This document shows, piece by piece, positions 1-7,179 of a DNA stretch of 16,138 nucleotides. The notes beneath the pieces are model-generated. The model ran no database searches, had not been told where the DNA came from, and worked only from the letters and a program-made list of their open reading frames with translations. The stretch is from Myxococcales bacterium. GTDB lineage: Bacteria; Myxococcota; Polyangia; Polyangiales; Polyangiaceae. The stretch covers positions 1-16,138 of the forward strand of contig JAGQIY010000186.1 in NCBI GenBank assembly GCA_020430865.1, given 5' to 3'. The position numbers and the translations under genes are program-made. Each line of letters opens with the position of its first letter. The stretch's first letter is position 1.

Positions 1-116
1 ACCTGACAATCGACCGGTTTGCGGCATTCTCCTGGCAGTGCTGGATTTGGCGCGTGGGAATGAGCTATGTCGCTTCCGCACGAGAGCGAACCGTCTGCTG
101 GAGCGTATGGGGGCGA

Positions 117-2282
117 ATGATGCGTACTTCGAGATCTCACGGCTTTCTTCTACTGACCTTGATCGCCGGGTGTGGCGGCGCCGTCGGCCAACCCGCGGAC
201 GCGGTCAAGCCCGACGCGCCGACGGCCAACCAAGCGCTGGCCGAGGAAGCGAGCGGCCCCAGCTGCGGCAACGTGAACAAGTCGGTCGAGCCTCTGGTCG
301 TCGACTGGAAGTCGGGGACCCGCGCCGATCTGGAGATAGCGATGCAGAAGGGCGTCGTGGTCATGTCCTATGGCTGCGAGGGGATGAAGCTGCTCGAACG
401 CTGCAGCCTCGAAGGTTCCTACGAGTTCGCCGGCGTCACGCCCAAGGAGGACTTGATCCAGATCGAGAACAAGGCCGAGCTGTGGGCGAACCTGCCGCTT
501 TCCGTGGGGAAGCTCGAGGGTGAGCTCCAGGGTAGCTCGACCATCGATCTTGCGATTGCCCTGGTTGGTCGTCGAGGGAGCTTGCGCACCCACGCTGCGA
601 AGCCCGAACTCCAGGGCGAGTGCTCTGGAGCCACCCATTTCGTTCGGGCGGCTCACGTAGGAGCCTTCGCCATGGCGCGCGGCGAACGCGGCAAGGTGCG
701 AGCCGCCGCCGAGCTCTTCTCGGTCGGGGCCGGGGGGGAGAGCGAGACCAAGCGTCGCCTGGAGAACAGGGACGGGAGCATCGAGGACTGCCGCGGGGCG
801 AAGCCTGGGGCGACGGAGCCCCCGGGCAAGTGCGCGGCCACGATACGCCTGATGCTGGAGCCCATCCTCGAACAGCCCGATCCAACCTGGGGTGAAAAGG
901 CGCCCGCGCTCCCGACCCAGGTGGAGAACCCTTGCCCGGAGGGCTGGGTGCTTACCGCGGGGAAATGTGCGTCGACGGCGGACCCGGGGGCTCCTCAGCT
1001 GTGTGACGAGAAGGACCAGGCGGGTTGCAGGGCCCAGTGCGACAAGGGCTCCTCGGAGAGCTGTTTCCGTGCGGCTCGTCTCGCCAAGACGGACGAAGAG
1101 CGGTCGGCACTGCTGGAGAAGAGCTGCAACGCAGGCGTCGCGCCGGCATGCAGTCGTCTGGGCTTCGCCACGCTCTCCAAGGACCAAGCGGCGGGGCTCG
1201 GGTTGCTGGAGAAGGCCTGTGGGCTGGGTGACGACTACAGCTGCTGGAACACGGGTCGCTGGTACATCGAGGGGCGCTCGGTGCCCAAGGACGAGAGCAA
1301 AGGGGCGCTGATGATTCAGCGCGGCTGCTCGCTGGGTTCGCCCCACGCCTGCGCGAGCTATGGTGGCCTTCTGATCGGTGGCGTCGGTGTCAAGGCGGAC
1401 GTCGAGCGCGGGCTCGGGATGTACCAGAAGCTGTGTGACAACGGTCAGGGCTACTACTGCCACCAGCTCGGATCGATGTACGCGACGGATCGCAAGGCTC
1501 TGCCGGACATTCGGCTACCCGCACCGAAGCAGGTGAAGCGAGACGTCGCCAAGGGGGTGCGCGTCTGGGAGCAAGGCTGCGCCCTTGGCAGCCTGTGGTC
1601 TTGCACTCTTGCGGCGGACCACTACCGCGACGCCGATGGCGTGAAGAAGGACCTCACTCGCGCCAAGGAACTCTATGAACGCGCCTGCGACGGCGGGAAG
1701 AGCGTGCAGCGTGACGCTTGCACGGCGCTCGGCGCGATGTACGAGAAGGGGCTCGGTACCTCGAAGGATCTAGCCAGGGCCGCGGACTACTACGAGAGGG
1801 GTTGCCCCGGCGAGCAGTGCCAGCGTCTTGCGAGGAACCTTGCCGTAGGGAAAGAAGGCTTTGCCCAGGACGAGGCGCGAGCGATGAAGCTCTACGCCAA
1901 CGCCTGCAAGCGCGGCGCATGGGGTGGGAGCGAGGCGCCGATGTGCTTCGACTATGGCGTGCTGCTCGAGAGGGCCGACCCGGAGAAGGCGAAGGAGCTG
2001 TACACCGACCACTGCCTCCGCATGGGCATGGGCTGGAGCGGCGGAAAGCGCGTGAGCGCGGCCGAGGTGCGTGGCGGCCACGCCGTGCTAGCGCAGTCTT
2101 GCGAGCGCCTCTCCAGGCTCGATCCGGTTAATTTCGTCAGCGTGCTGAGGCAGGGCTGCGTCGAGACTGGCGTGCTTTGCAAGGAGCTCGAGAAGCGAGA
2201 CAAGCAGGCCGCGCGCGAGGCCTACAAGCAGAGCTGCGAGTCCAAGAAGCTCCACTGCAGCGACGTCGAGCGACTGAAGTAA
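117..2282 (+). CDS. Cys-rich Sel1-repeat lipoprotein
   Basis: Predicted envelope lipoprotein of 721 residues. The reading frame opens at 54, but starting at the ATG pair 117/120 puts a short charged stretch before a hydrophobic run and a lipobox (LIAGC, Cys19). A G-rich stretch at 109-113 precedes it; 117 and 120 cannot be told apart. After the lipid anchor comes a domain of about 230 residues of unknown function containing a GATHFVRAAHVGAF segment, which I recall from other myxobacterial Sel1 lipoproteins. From about residue 300 to the end run degenerate Sel1-like helical repeats, many with a Cys pair spaced C-x(7)-C (for example SCNAGVAPAC, ACGLGDDYSC, GCSLGSPHAC), as in the disulfide-stabilised Hcp proteins of Helicobacter. 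Such repeats usually act as protein-binding scaffolds; the partner here is unknown. The family call is firm, the function is not. Confidence 0.88.
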   Translation: MMRTSRSHGFLLLTLIAGCGGAVGQPADAVKPDAPTANQALAEEASGPSCGNVNKSVEPLVVDWKSGTRADLEIAMQKGVVVMSYGCEGMKLLERCSLEGSYEFAGVTPKEDLIQIENKAELWANLPLSVGKLEGELQGSSTIDLAIALVGRRGSLRTHAAKPELQGECSGATHFVRAAHVGAFAMARGERGKVRAAAELFSVGAGGESETKRRLENRDGSIEDCRGAKPGATEPPGKCAATIRLMLEPILEQPDPTWGEKAPALPTQVENPCPEGWVLTAGKCASTADPGAPQLCDEKDQAGCRAQCDKGSSESCFRAARLAKTDEERSALLEKSCNAGVAPACSRLGFATLSKDQAAGLGLLEKACGLGDDYSCWNTGRWYIEGRSVPKDESKGALMIQRGCSLGSPHACASYGGLLIGGVGVKADVERGLGMYQKLCDNGQGYYCHQLGSMYATDRKALPDIRLPAPKQVKRDVAKGVRVWEQGCALGSLWSCTLAADHYRDADGVKKDLTRAKELYERACDGGKSVQRDACTALGAMYEKGLGTSKDLARAADYYERGCPGEQCQRLARNLAVGKEGFAQDEARAMKLYANACKRGAWGGSEAPMCFDYGVLLERADPEKAKELYTDHCLRMGMGWSGGKRVSAAEVRGGHAVLAQSCERLSRLDPVNFVSVLRQGCVETGVLCKELEKRDKQAAREAYKQSCESKKLHCSDVERLK

Positions 2283-2286
2283 GAAC

Positions 2287-2300
2287 CTCAACTTCTTGAG
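2287..2300 (+). terminator. Weak hairpin after the Sel1 gene
   Basis: Four bases after the Sel1-gene stop codon lies CTCAA-CTTC-TTGAG, a perfect 5-bp stem with a 4-base loop. No T-tract follows, so it is at best a weak transcription or mRNA 3'-end signal. The rest of 2301-2479 shows no gene and no clear promoter; a second small stem (ACGGC-ACC-GCCGT, 2443-2455) lies in the leader of the next gene. Confidence 0.2.
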
Positions 2301-2466
2301 CTCTGCCGCTTGACCGCCGTCAGCCTGGTCCTAATCGACCTGGCAACGGCGGGCATCGCGCTGACTGAGGAGCGTCTGCGCCAGCCGGGCGGCCGAGACG
2401 CTTCCTTGCGTCGGACGGTGAGGGCATTGGTGCGCTTACCGTACGGCACCGCCGTGTGTTCGAAAC

Positions 2467-2472
2467 GGAGGG
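2467..2472 (+). promoter_or_regulatory. Ribosome binding site of the fasciclin gene
   Basis: GGAGGG sits 7 nt before the ATG at 2480. This decides the start in favour of 2480 over the earlier in-frame codon at 2456, and agrees with the signal peptide that begins at 2480. Confidence 0.75.
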
Positions 2473-2479
2473 CGAACCT

Positions 2480-3088
2480 ATGCGCTTGATTGGAAAAATT
2501 GACTTGAGTGCGCCGCGACTGGCGCGTTTCGCGGCGATCTTCGCCATGGCTCTGGCCGTTGGCGCGACCGGTTGTTCCGACGACGACAGCACGTCGGGCA
2601 GCGGCGGAAGCGGCGGCATGGCAGGCACCGGCGCTAGCGGCGGAAGCGGTGGAACGGGCGGAGAAACTCAGCAGAAGGACATCGTCGACACCGCGGTCGC
2701 CGCGGGCAACTTCACGACCCTGGTGGCGGCGGTGCAAGCAGCAGGGCTGGAGGACACGCTCCGCTCCGGCACGTTCACCGTGTTCGCGCCGACCGATGCC
2801 GCATTCGAGAAGCTTCCGGAGGGAACCGTCGACACCTTGCTCATGCCGGAGAACAAGGACCAGCTGACGGCCATCTTGACCTACCACGCCGTCGCCGGTG
2901 AGGTGCGCGCAGAGGACGTCGTCAAGCTCGACAAGGCGACTACCGTGAACGGCGCCGATATCACCATCGAGGTCGTCGACGGCAAGGTGATCCTCAACGG
3001 CGAGATCGAGGTCACCATGACCGACATCGGGGCGTCCAACGGTATCATCCACGTGATCGACGGCGTCCTCCTGCCCCCAGAGGGCTGA
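2480..3088 (+). CDS. FAS1 (fasciclin) domain lipoprotein
   Basis: Secreted or surface lipoprotein of 202 residues with a single fasciclin domain, a fold used in cell adhesion and in binding matrix or small ligands. Residues 1-32 form a lipoprotein signal ending in ATGC (Cys32). Residues 33-61 are an acidic then Gly/Ser-rich spacer typical of myxobacterial lipoproteins. The FAS1 domain covers about 66-200: the H1 motif [12 protein letters not shown] (98-109), the central YH pair within [10 protein letters not shown] (133-142), and the H2 motif [14 protein letters not shown] (187-200) are all intact. The length is normal for one FAS1 domain plus tether. A GGAGGG site supports the ATG at 2480. 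It stands 197 nt downstream of the Sel1 gene on the same strand, so it probably has its own promoter. Ligand and adhesion role are not shown by the sequence. Confidence 0.93.
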   Translation: MRLIGKIDLSAPRLARFAAIFAMALAVGATGCSDDDSTSGSGGSGGMAGTGASGGSGGTGGETQQKDIVDTAVAAGNFTTLVAAVQAAGLEDTLRSGTFTVFAPTDAAFEKLPEGTVDTLLMPENKDQLTAILTYHAVAGEVRAEDVVKLDKATTVNGADITIEVVDGKVILNGEIEVTMTDIGASNGIIHVIDGVLLPPEG

Positions 3089-3137
3089 GCGAGCGCCGCG
3101 ATGGGCGAACGCCGACGGCGGAGCCACGAGCGAGTTT

Positions 3138-3164
3138 GGGGGTGAGGAGTTGCGTCTCACCCCC
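3138..3164. terminator. 9-bp hairpin between convergent genes
   Basis: GGGGGTGAG (3138-3146) and CTCACCCCC (3156-3164) form a perfect 9-bp stem around a 9-base loop. It lies between the end of the fasciclin gene and the end of the convergent Nudix gene, where a bidirectional terminator is expected. Neither side has a long T-tract (only TTT at 3135-3137, which reads AAA on the other strand), so termination may be inefficient or Rho-assisted. Confidence 0.55.
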
Positions 3165-3192
3165 GGACCGCTCTGCTGCGGCCCTTCGAGCC

Positions 3193-3594
3193 TCAGAACT
3201 TGCCGAAGCGTACGCTCCCGCGGAAGCTCAGACAATCGCGGACGCGCTGCTGCTGAATCGTCGAGAGTGATGCCACGGGGAAATACATGTGCTCCGAGTG
3301 CTCGGCGGAGAGCCGCACCGTGTCGCTGGTGAGCGTCGCGCGGAAGATGAAGACCTGCGACTCGTGCGCAGCGTGGAAATAGACCCCGGTGAGCGGACCG
3401 GCGTCGATCGCGGCGCCGAGTTCCTCTCGACACTCGCGCTCGAGCGCCTCGAGCGGTGTCTCACCTGGCTCCAGCGCGCCCCCGGGCAATCCCCAGCGCC
3501 GTTCCCCGTAGGTCGCCCGCAGCTGCAGCACCTGGCCTCTGTTGTCCACGATCACCGCGTGTGCGCTGAGTCGAAAGCGATCTGCGTAGCTCAC
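3193..3594 (-). CDS. Nudix hydrolase
   Basis: Predicted cytoplasmic pyrophosphohydrolase of 133 residues acting on a nucleoside diphosphate linked to another moiety; the substrate cannot be read from sequence. The Nudix box is complete at residues 39-61 and fits GX5EX7REUXEEXGU: G39, E45, then REC-REELGA ending at A61, with the metal-binding glutamates of REEL present. The preceding WGLPGG (34-39) is the usual lead-in. The protein is the size of a single Nudix domain. The start is GTG at 3594; no better in-frame start is visible. It is the last gene of a minus-strand series and begins 64 nt after the RNase Z-like gene, so co-transcription is possible. A house-cleaning role is the default inference. 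Confidence 0.93.
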   Translation of the reverse strand: MSYADRFRLSAHAVIVDNRGQVLQLRATYGERRWGLPGGALEPGETPLEALERECREELGAAIDAGPLTGVYFHAAHESQVFIFRATLTSDTVRLSAEHSEHMYFPVASLSTIQQQRVRDCLSFRGSVRFGKF

Positions 3595-3658
3595 GGTCCG
3601 AGCATAACCGAGGACTCCCGGCCACGATTGCGACGCTTCCGCAGGACGAGCGACTCGT

Positions 3659-4510
3659 TCAGAAGAACGAGCCGCGGCGAGGCGCGAACACGTGGGTGCG
3701 CTCCCACAGTTCTCTGGGGAGCCGCCGCTCGAGGATCTCGTGTACTTCCTGGGGCCTGTAGATCTGGCTGAAGTGCATGAGCACGAGATGCTCGTTCTGA
3801 AACTCCTCTGCGCGCTCCAGCAGTTCGTCCAGGTGGATGTGGCAACCAGCGCGGCTCGCGGAGAGCGCCTTGCGTTCGTCGAGGAAAGAGCACTCCAGGA
3901 TCAGCACGCGGGTTCGAAGCAAGCTCGGGTGGGTGTCGATGACTCGCAGCAGCGTGTCCGTGGCGTACGCCAGCTCGAGGTGCTCTTGCTGATCGAAGAG
4001 CTGCTCGCCAGCTCTGCGGCGCCGTCCGATCTCCGCACCCTCGAGCTGCCTGAACTCCGGTCTGAGCTTGTTGACCCTGCGGAAAAACTGATAGCCGACA
4101 CTGGGCACGGGGTGATGGGTCTTGAAGGCGCGAACCCGCAAATCGGCCTTCAGTGCGTGCTCATCGCCGTCCTCGACGCCCACGCCGTCGACGGACAGAT
4201 CGTAGCGCTGGATCTTGGTCATGTGAGCCAGAGCCTCGTTCAGGTGCTCCTGCACCGCCCTGGGCATGAACACGCGGGGCTTCGCCTTGCTCATCATGCC
4301 GCGGATCCCCAGCAGTCCCACCAGGCCACCGAGGTGATCGGCGTGACCATGGCTCAGGAAGACGTTGTCCGTGCCTGCGAAGTGCCGCAGGGGGATCCCG
4401 GCGTCGAACACCGCGTCCAGCTCCGGGACCTGCAGGCTGGTGTAGACCCCGCCCACGGAGATCCCGCGGATGGTGTAGTTGCCAGCCTTGAGTTCCAGGA
4501 GCCCTGCCAT
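3659..4510 (-). CDS. RNase Z-like metallo-beta-lactamase-fold hydrolase
   Basis: Predicted zinc-dependent hydrolase of 283 residues. The metal motif [10 protein letters not shown] (53-62) gives HxHxDH; further ligands would be H132 or H133 in [11 protein letters not shown]185 in YATDT, and H246 in LMHFSQIY. The C-terminal part follows the layout of short plant-type tRNase Z (TRZ1): ECSFLDER, then CHIHLDEL, then HFSQIY, and the [13 protein letters not shown] segment also matches that type from memory. tRNase Z removes the 3' trailer of pre-tRNA. The classical HxSxRY is changed to HFSQIY, so tRNA processing is an inference and another phosphodiester or ester substrate is possible. It starts at ATG 4510, 88 nt after the NTF2-like gene. 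A small stem (ACGAG-CGA-CTCGT, 3646-3658) abuts its stop codon. Confidence 0.85.
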   Translation of the reverse strand: MAGLLELKAGNYTIRGISVGGVYTSLQVPELDAVFDAGIPLRHFAGTDNVFLSHGHADHLGGLVGLLGIRGMMSKAKPRVFMPRAVQEHLNEALAHMTKIQRYDLSVDGVGVEDGDEHALKADLRVRAFKTHHPVPSVGYQFFRRVNKLRPEFRQLEGAEIGRRRRAGEQLFDQQEHLELAYATDTLLRVIDTHPSLLRTRVLILECSFLDERKALSASRAGCHIHLDELLERAEEFQNEHLVLMHFSQIYRPQEVHEILERRLPRELWERTHVFAPRRGSFF

Positions 4511-4598
4511 GATCTAGCTCTGCTCGAGTGTATTGCGCCCGACGCTGACGCCCGTTAGCCCCGCGATCAGCAAGGGCGTGGAAGCGTCTGCGCGCGCA

Positions 4599-4994
4599 TC
4601 AGTTGAGGTTCCGGTTGGGCGTCGCCTCGGCTTCTTCGATGCCGATCGGTGACGCATGGTGGTGGAGCATGCGCCAGCTCCCACGCTCGAGCACGAACAC
4701 GTTGGTCGCCGCGACCCGCGTGCGACCGACACGCTCCACGCAGGTCACTATACCCGCGTCGCCGAGCAAGCTAGCTTGCTCGCCCGAGCATTGAATCCGC
4801 GGGGAATCTGGGCTGCCCAGGATCGCACGCCAGCTAGCGAGCACGGGTCCGCGGCCATAGAGCGCGGGCGCGCCGGGATGGATGCAAGCCACGATCGACT
4901 CTCGCGCCCAGAGCGCGTCCATGCGCTCGTAGTCTCGCTCGCGAAAGACGTGGTAGAACTCGGCGTTTGCGGCCAGCAGGGCTTCTTCGGACAT
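4599..4994 (-). CDS. NTF2/SnoaL-like superfamily protein
   Basis: Small soluble protein of 131 residues, about the length of one NTF2-like cone fold. The pattern is typical of the SnoaL_3/DUF4440 group: an N-terminal helix pair (NAEFYHVFRERDYERMDALW), a strand reading VACIHPG, GRGPVLASWRAIL, then paired strands ending in ATNVFVLERGSWRMLHHHASP. Members include isomerases, cyclases and hydrolases as well as many with no known activity; I cannot choose among them. The start is ATG 4994, with no strong ribosome-binding site. It begins 29 nt after the TraB-family stop and may be translated from the same transcript. An exact 20-bp palindrome lies inside the coding region (4763-4782). Confidence 0.85.
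   Translation of the reverse strand: MSEEALLAANAEFYHVFRERDYERMDALWARESIVACIHPGAPALYGRGPVLASWRAILGSPDSPRIQCSGEQASLLGDAGIVTCVERVGRTRVAATNVFVLERGSWRMLHHHASPIGIEEAEATPNRNLN
4763..4782. repeat. Perfect 20-bp palindrome inside the NTF2-like gene
   Basis: The half-site CGAGCAAGCT is followed directly by its exact reverse complement AGCTTGCTCG. It encodes GEQASLLG on the minus strand. The symmetry needs ten matched base pairs with no gap, which is unlikely though not impossible by chance in 16 kb. It resembles a dimeric regulator site, but it lies well inside a gene and no second copy was noticed. Confidence 0.6.
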
Positions 4995-5023
4995 TGCGAC
5001 GTTCGAGGGCTTACTTCATTGAT

Positions 5024-6271
5024 CTAGAGGAGCTTGACCACCCAGGCGGCGCCAATCCAGGCGCCGATGGCCGAGCCGAGCGTCGCGAACACCGCGACCA
5101 GCAGCACCCGGGTGAAGTTGTTGCGGCGCATCTCTGCGAATCCGGTGATCTCGGCGACGCCTTCGCAGTCCTCGACCGTCGGCTTGCGCTGCCAGGCCTC
5201 GACGAGGCCAGCGACCATGCCAGCCCCGATGGTTGGGTTGAGAGAGGTGATGGGGGATGCGAGCCCCGCGACGACCACCGTGAGCGGTCGCGCGCCCGCG
5301 ATGATGGACATCACCGCCGCGCCGATCACGTTGGGGATCAGCCAGGCGAAGATCATCTGTTTCAGACCCTCGCTCGAGTGGTTGACGTAGCCGTAGTAGA
5401 ACGCGCCGAGCACCACCAGAGGGATCACCCACTTGAACACTCGGCCCGCGATCCCCGGTGGCGGGATCCTGGACAGCTCTTCGAGATCTGCCTTCTTTCC
5501 CAGCTGGTTCAGCATGCCCTGCACGTGGCCAGCGCCCACCACCGCCACGATGGTCTTGCCCGGGGCGTCTGCGATCTTCGTCATCAGGTAGCGGTCGCGT
5601 TCGTCGATCAGCGGGACCTGCACCTGCGGCATGGCCTGGGCGAACTCGTGCATCATCTCATTGATGACATCCCGGTCCTTGAGCTCTTCGATCTGCTCCT
5701 CGTCGATCTCGGCGGAGCCAAAGAACGCCGCGTTCATCGCCGCGAGCACCTTCAACTTGTTGAAGAAGCCAAGGTTGCCCCAGGTGCGCTTGAGCGTTGC
5801 CTGGATGTCTCGATCTGCGAGGACCAGCTCGGCTCCCGAAGCTTCGGCTTCCTTGACGGCGGCGTGCAGCTCTGCGCCAGGCTTGACCCCCAGCTTGTCA
5901 CCCATGCGACGCTGGTACGAACTCAGCACCAGGCTCGAGAGCAGGAACAGCACCTTCTGCTGCTTGATGACCGCGAAGATGTCGAGCTTGCGCCAGCGAT
6001 TCTCGTCGACCAGGGCCTCGTGACGCATGGCATCCAGCTCGACGCAGACCGTGTCAGGCCTTACCTCGCGGATCACTCGGGTCACCTCTTCCACGCTCTT
6101 CGGCGAGACGTGGGCCGTCCCGACGAGGTACACGTCGCGTCCCTCGATCTGCACGTGGGTCACGTTGCGACTCGCGAGCGCGCTGGGTTGCGCTGCTTCC
6201 TCGGCTGCGCCCGCGGGGCTGGAAGGCGAGTCGGGGCTGCTCCGGGGAGCGTCGGGGACGGTCTCGGCCAT
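5024..6271 (-). CDS. TraB/PrgY-family membrane protein
   Basis: Integral membrane protein of 415 residues in the TraB family, named for the enterococcal pheromone-shutdown proteins TraB/PrgY and related to the Tiki/ChaN/EreA group of proposed metallohydrolases. After a low-complexity Pro/Ser/Ala leader (1-35), the soluble domain carries the conserved GTAHVS (51-56), CVELD-x-x-R (76-83, with E78), and GAGHVQGM (246-253) motifs. Four or so membrane segments follow: about 280-297, 306-325, 328-355 and 388-413, a normal C-terminal arrangement for prokaryotic members. The start is ATG 6271 with a weak ribosome-binding site. It is divergent from the DUF2461 gene, 143 nt away, and heads the minus-strand series. 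Family assignment is strong; what it degrades or blocks in this organism is unknown, and no pheromone system is seen nearby. Confidence 0.92.
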   Translation of the reverse strand: MAETVPDAPRSSPDSPSSPAGAAEEAAQPSALASRNVTHVQIEGRDVYLVGTAHVSPKSVEEVTRVIREVRPDTVCVELDAMRHEALVDENRWRKLDIFAVIKQQKVLFLLSSLVLSSYQRRMGDKLGVKPGAELHAAVKEAEASGAELVLADRDIQATLKRTWGNLGFFNKLKVLAAMNAAFFGSAEIDEEQIEELKDRDVINEMMHEFAQAMPQVQVPLIDERDRYLMTKIADAPGKTIVAVVGAGHVQGMLNQLGKKADLEELSRIPPPGIAGRVFKWVIPLVVLGAFYYGYVNHSSEGLKQMIFAWLIPNVIGAAVMSIIAGARPLTVVVAGLASPITSLNPTIGAGMVAGLVEAWQRKPTVEDCEGVAEITGFAEMRRNNFTRVLLVAVFATLGSAIGAWIGAAWVVKLL

Positions 6272-6414
6272 GGGTGCGAGGCTGTTAGCTTGGATCAGGC
6301 ATCGAATCCAGCTGGCCGCGTCGGTGCGCTGCGCGGTCTCGACTTCCGCCGCGTCGGGACGCTATCGTCGCCAGCCGAAAACGAGTCGCGGGGGTGCGGC
6401 TAGGGGGCTATGAA

Positions 6415-7104
6415 GTGGCGAAGTTTCCAGGTTTTTCGCGTGAGACCATCGACTTCTTGCAAGGACTGGCGGAGCACAACGACAAGGCGTGGTTCGACGC
6501 CCATCGCGGCGACTACGAGGCCCACTACCTCGAGCCAGCGAAGGCCTTCGTGAGCGCGCTCGCTCCCATACTGCAGAAGTGGCGCCCAGAGATTCACGCC
6601 GAACCCAGGGTCAATGGCTCGATCTTCCGCATCAACCGCGACCTTCGCTTCTCCAGGGACAAGTCGCCTTACAAGCATCACCTCGACCTCTGGTTCTGGG
6701 AAGGGGGTGGGCGTAGCTTCAGCTGTCCGGGCTTGTTCTTTCGCCTGCTCCCCGCAGAGCTGATACTGGGTGCCGGCTTGCATCGCATGGACAAGGACTT
6801 GCTTCGGAAATACCGCGCGGCAATTCTGGACGAGACTCGAGCCAAGCCGCTGGCGAGGCTGCTCGCGAAGGCCGAAGGGGCGGGGTACACCGTCGGCGGC
6901 CGCAACCTGTCGCGGGTCCCGCGTGGCCTGCCCCTGGATCATCCGCGCGCTGACCTGTTGCGCCACGACGGCCTGACGCTGATGCTGGAGGTGCCGCTGC
7001 CCAGGGAGCTGCACACCGCAGACTTCCCGAAGTTCTGTGCGAGTCACTTCAAAGCAATGCTGCCGCTCCACTCCTGGTTGGTGGACGTCAGCGGCGGAAA
7101 GTAG
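6415..7104 (+). CDS. DUF2461 family protein
   Basis: Soluble protein of 229 residues belonging to the DUF2461 (TIGR02453) family, whose function is not established. The family signature is clear: an N-terminal FPGFSRETIDFL segment, NDKAWFDAHRGDYE, and the most conserved block RDLRFSRDKSPYKHHL at about residues 75-90. The length matches the family. I chose GTG 6415 because AGGGGG at 6402-6407 lies 7 nt upstream and the family usually begins directly with the KFPGF-like segment; an earlier in-frame GTG at 6394 would add seven residues. The stop is 75 nt before the downstream receptor start on the same strand, so the two may share a transcript. A small GGCCG-CTC-CGGCC stem (7114-7126) lies between them. 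Confidence 0.9.
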   Translation: MAKFPGFSRETIDFLQGLAEHNDKAWFDAHRGDYEAHYLEPAKAFVSALAPILQKWRPEIHAEPRVNGSIFRINRDLRFSRDKSPYKHHLDLWFWEGGGRSFSCPGLFFRLLPAELILGAGLHRMDKDLLRKYRAAILDETRAKPLARLLAKAEGAGYTVGGRNLSRVPRGLPLDHPRADLLRHDGLTLMLEVPLPRELHTADFPKFCASHFKAMLPLHSWLVDVSGGK

Positions 7105-7161
7105 GCCTCACTGGGCCGCTCCGGCCACCGCCGCCGCTCGCGCTGGTCCTCCTGTGTTCTT

Positions 7162-7172
7162 GGGGGGGGAGG
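7162..7172 (+). promoter_or_regulatory. G8 run and ribosome binding site before the receptor
   Basis: Eight consecutive G (7162-7169) run into AGG, forming GGAGG at 7168-7172, exactly 7 nt before TTG 7180. This is the best ribosome-binding site in the area. The same tract is a homopolymer of the sort prone to length change, and it sits inside the frame that would encode the hydrophobic part of a signal peptide. Confidence 0.5.
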
Positions 7173-7179
7173 CGCGCTG

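Noticed and set aside
2..523. Open frame at the left edge reading into the Sel1 gene
   Set aside because: It is arginine-rich with no domain, overlaps the well-supported lipoprotein in another phase, and looks like a high-GC shadow rather than the end of an upstream gene.
150..1463. Minus-strand frame of 437 residues opposite the Sel1 gene
   Set aside because: No domain is visible, composition is Arg/Leu/Ala-rich, and the opposite strand encodes a lipoprotein with clear repeats.
3646..3658. ACGAG-CGA-CTCGT stem after the RNase Z-like stop
   Set aside because: A 5-bp stem without a T-tract is too weak to call a terminator; recorded only within the gene entry.
4548..4579. ACGCCC/GGGCGT stem between the NTF2-like and RNase Z-like genes
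   Set aside because: Only 6 bp around a 20-base loop with no T-tract; easily due to chance in this composition.
4967..6403. Long plus-strand frame of 478 residues opposite the TraB-family gene
   Set aside because: It is rich in His, Asp and Arg with no recognisable motif, as expected for the antisense of a high-GC gene; the minus-strand protein has clear family motifs.
6272..6414. Promoters in the divergent space between the TraB-family and DUF2461 genes
   Set aside because: A promoter must exist here for at least one gene, but no -35/-10 or -24/-12 pair stands out enough to place it.
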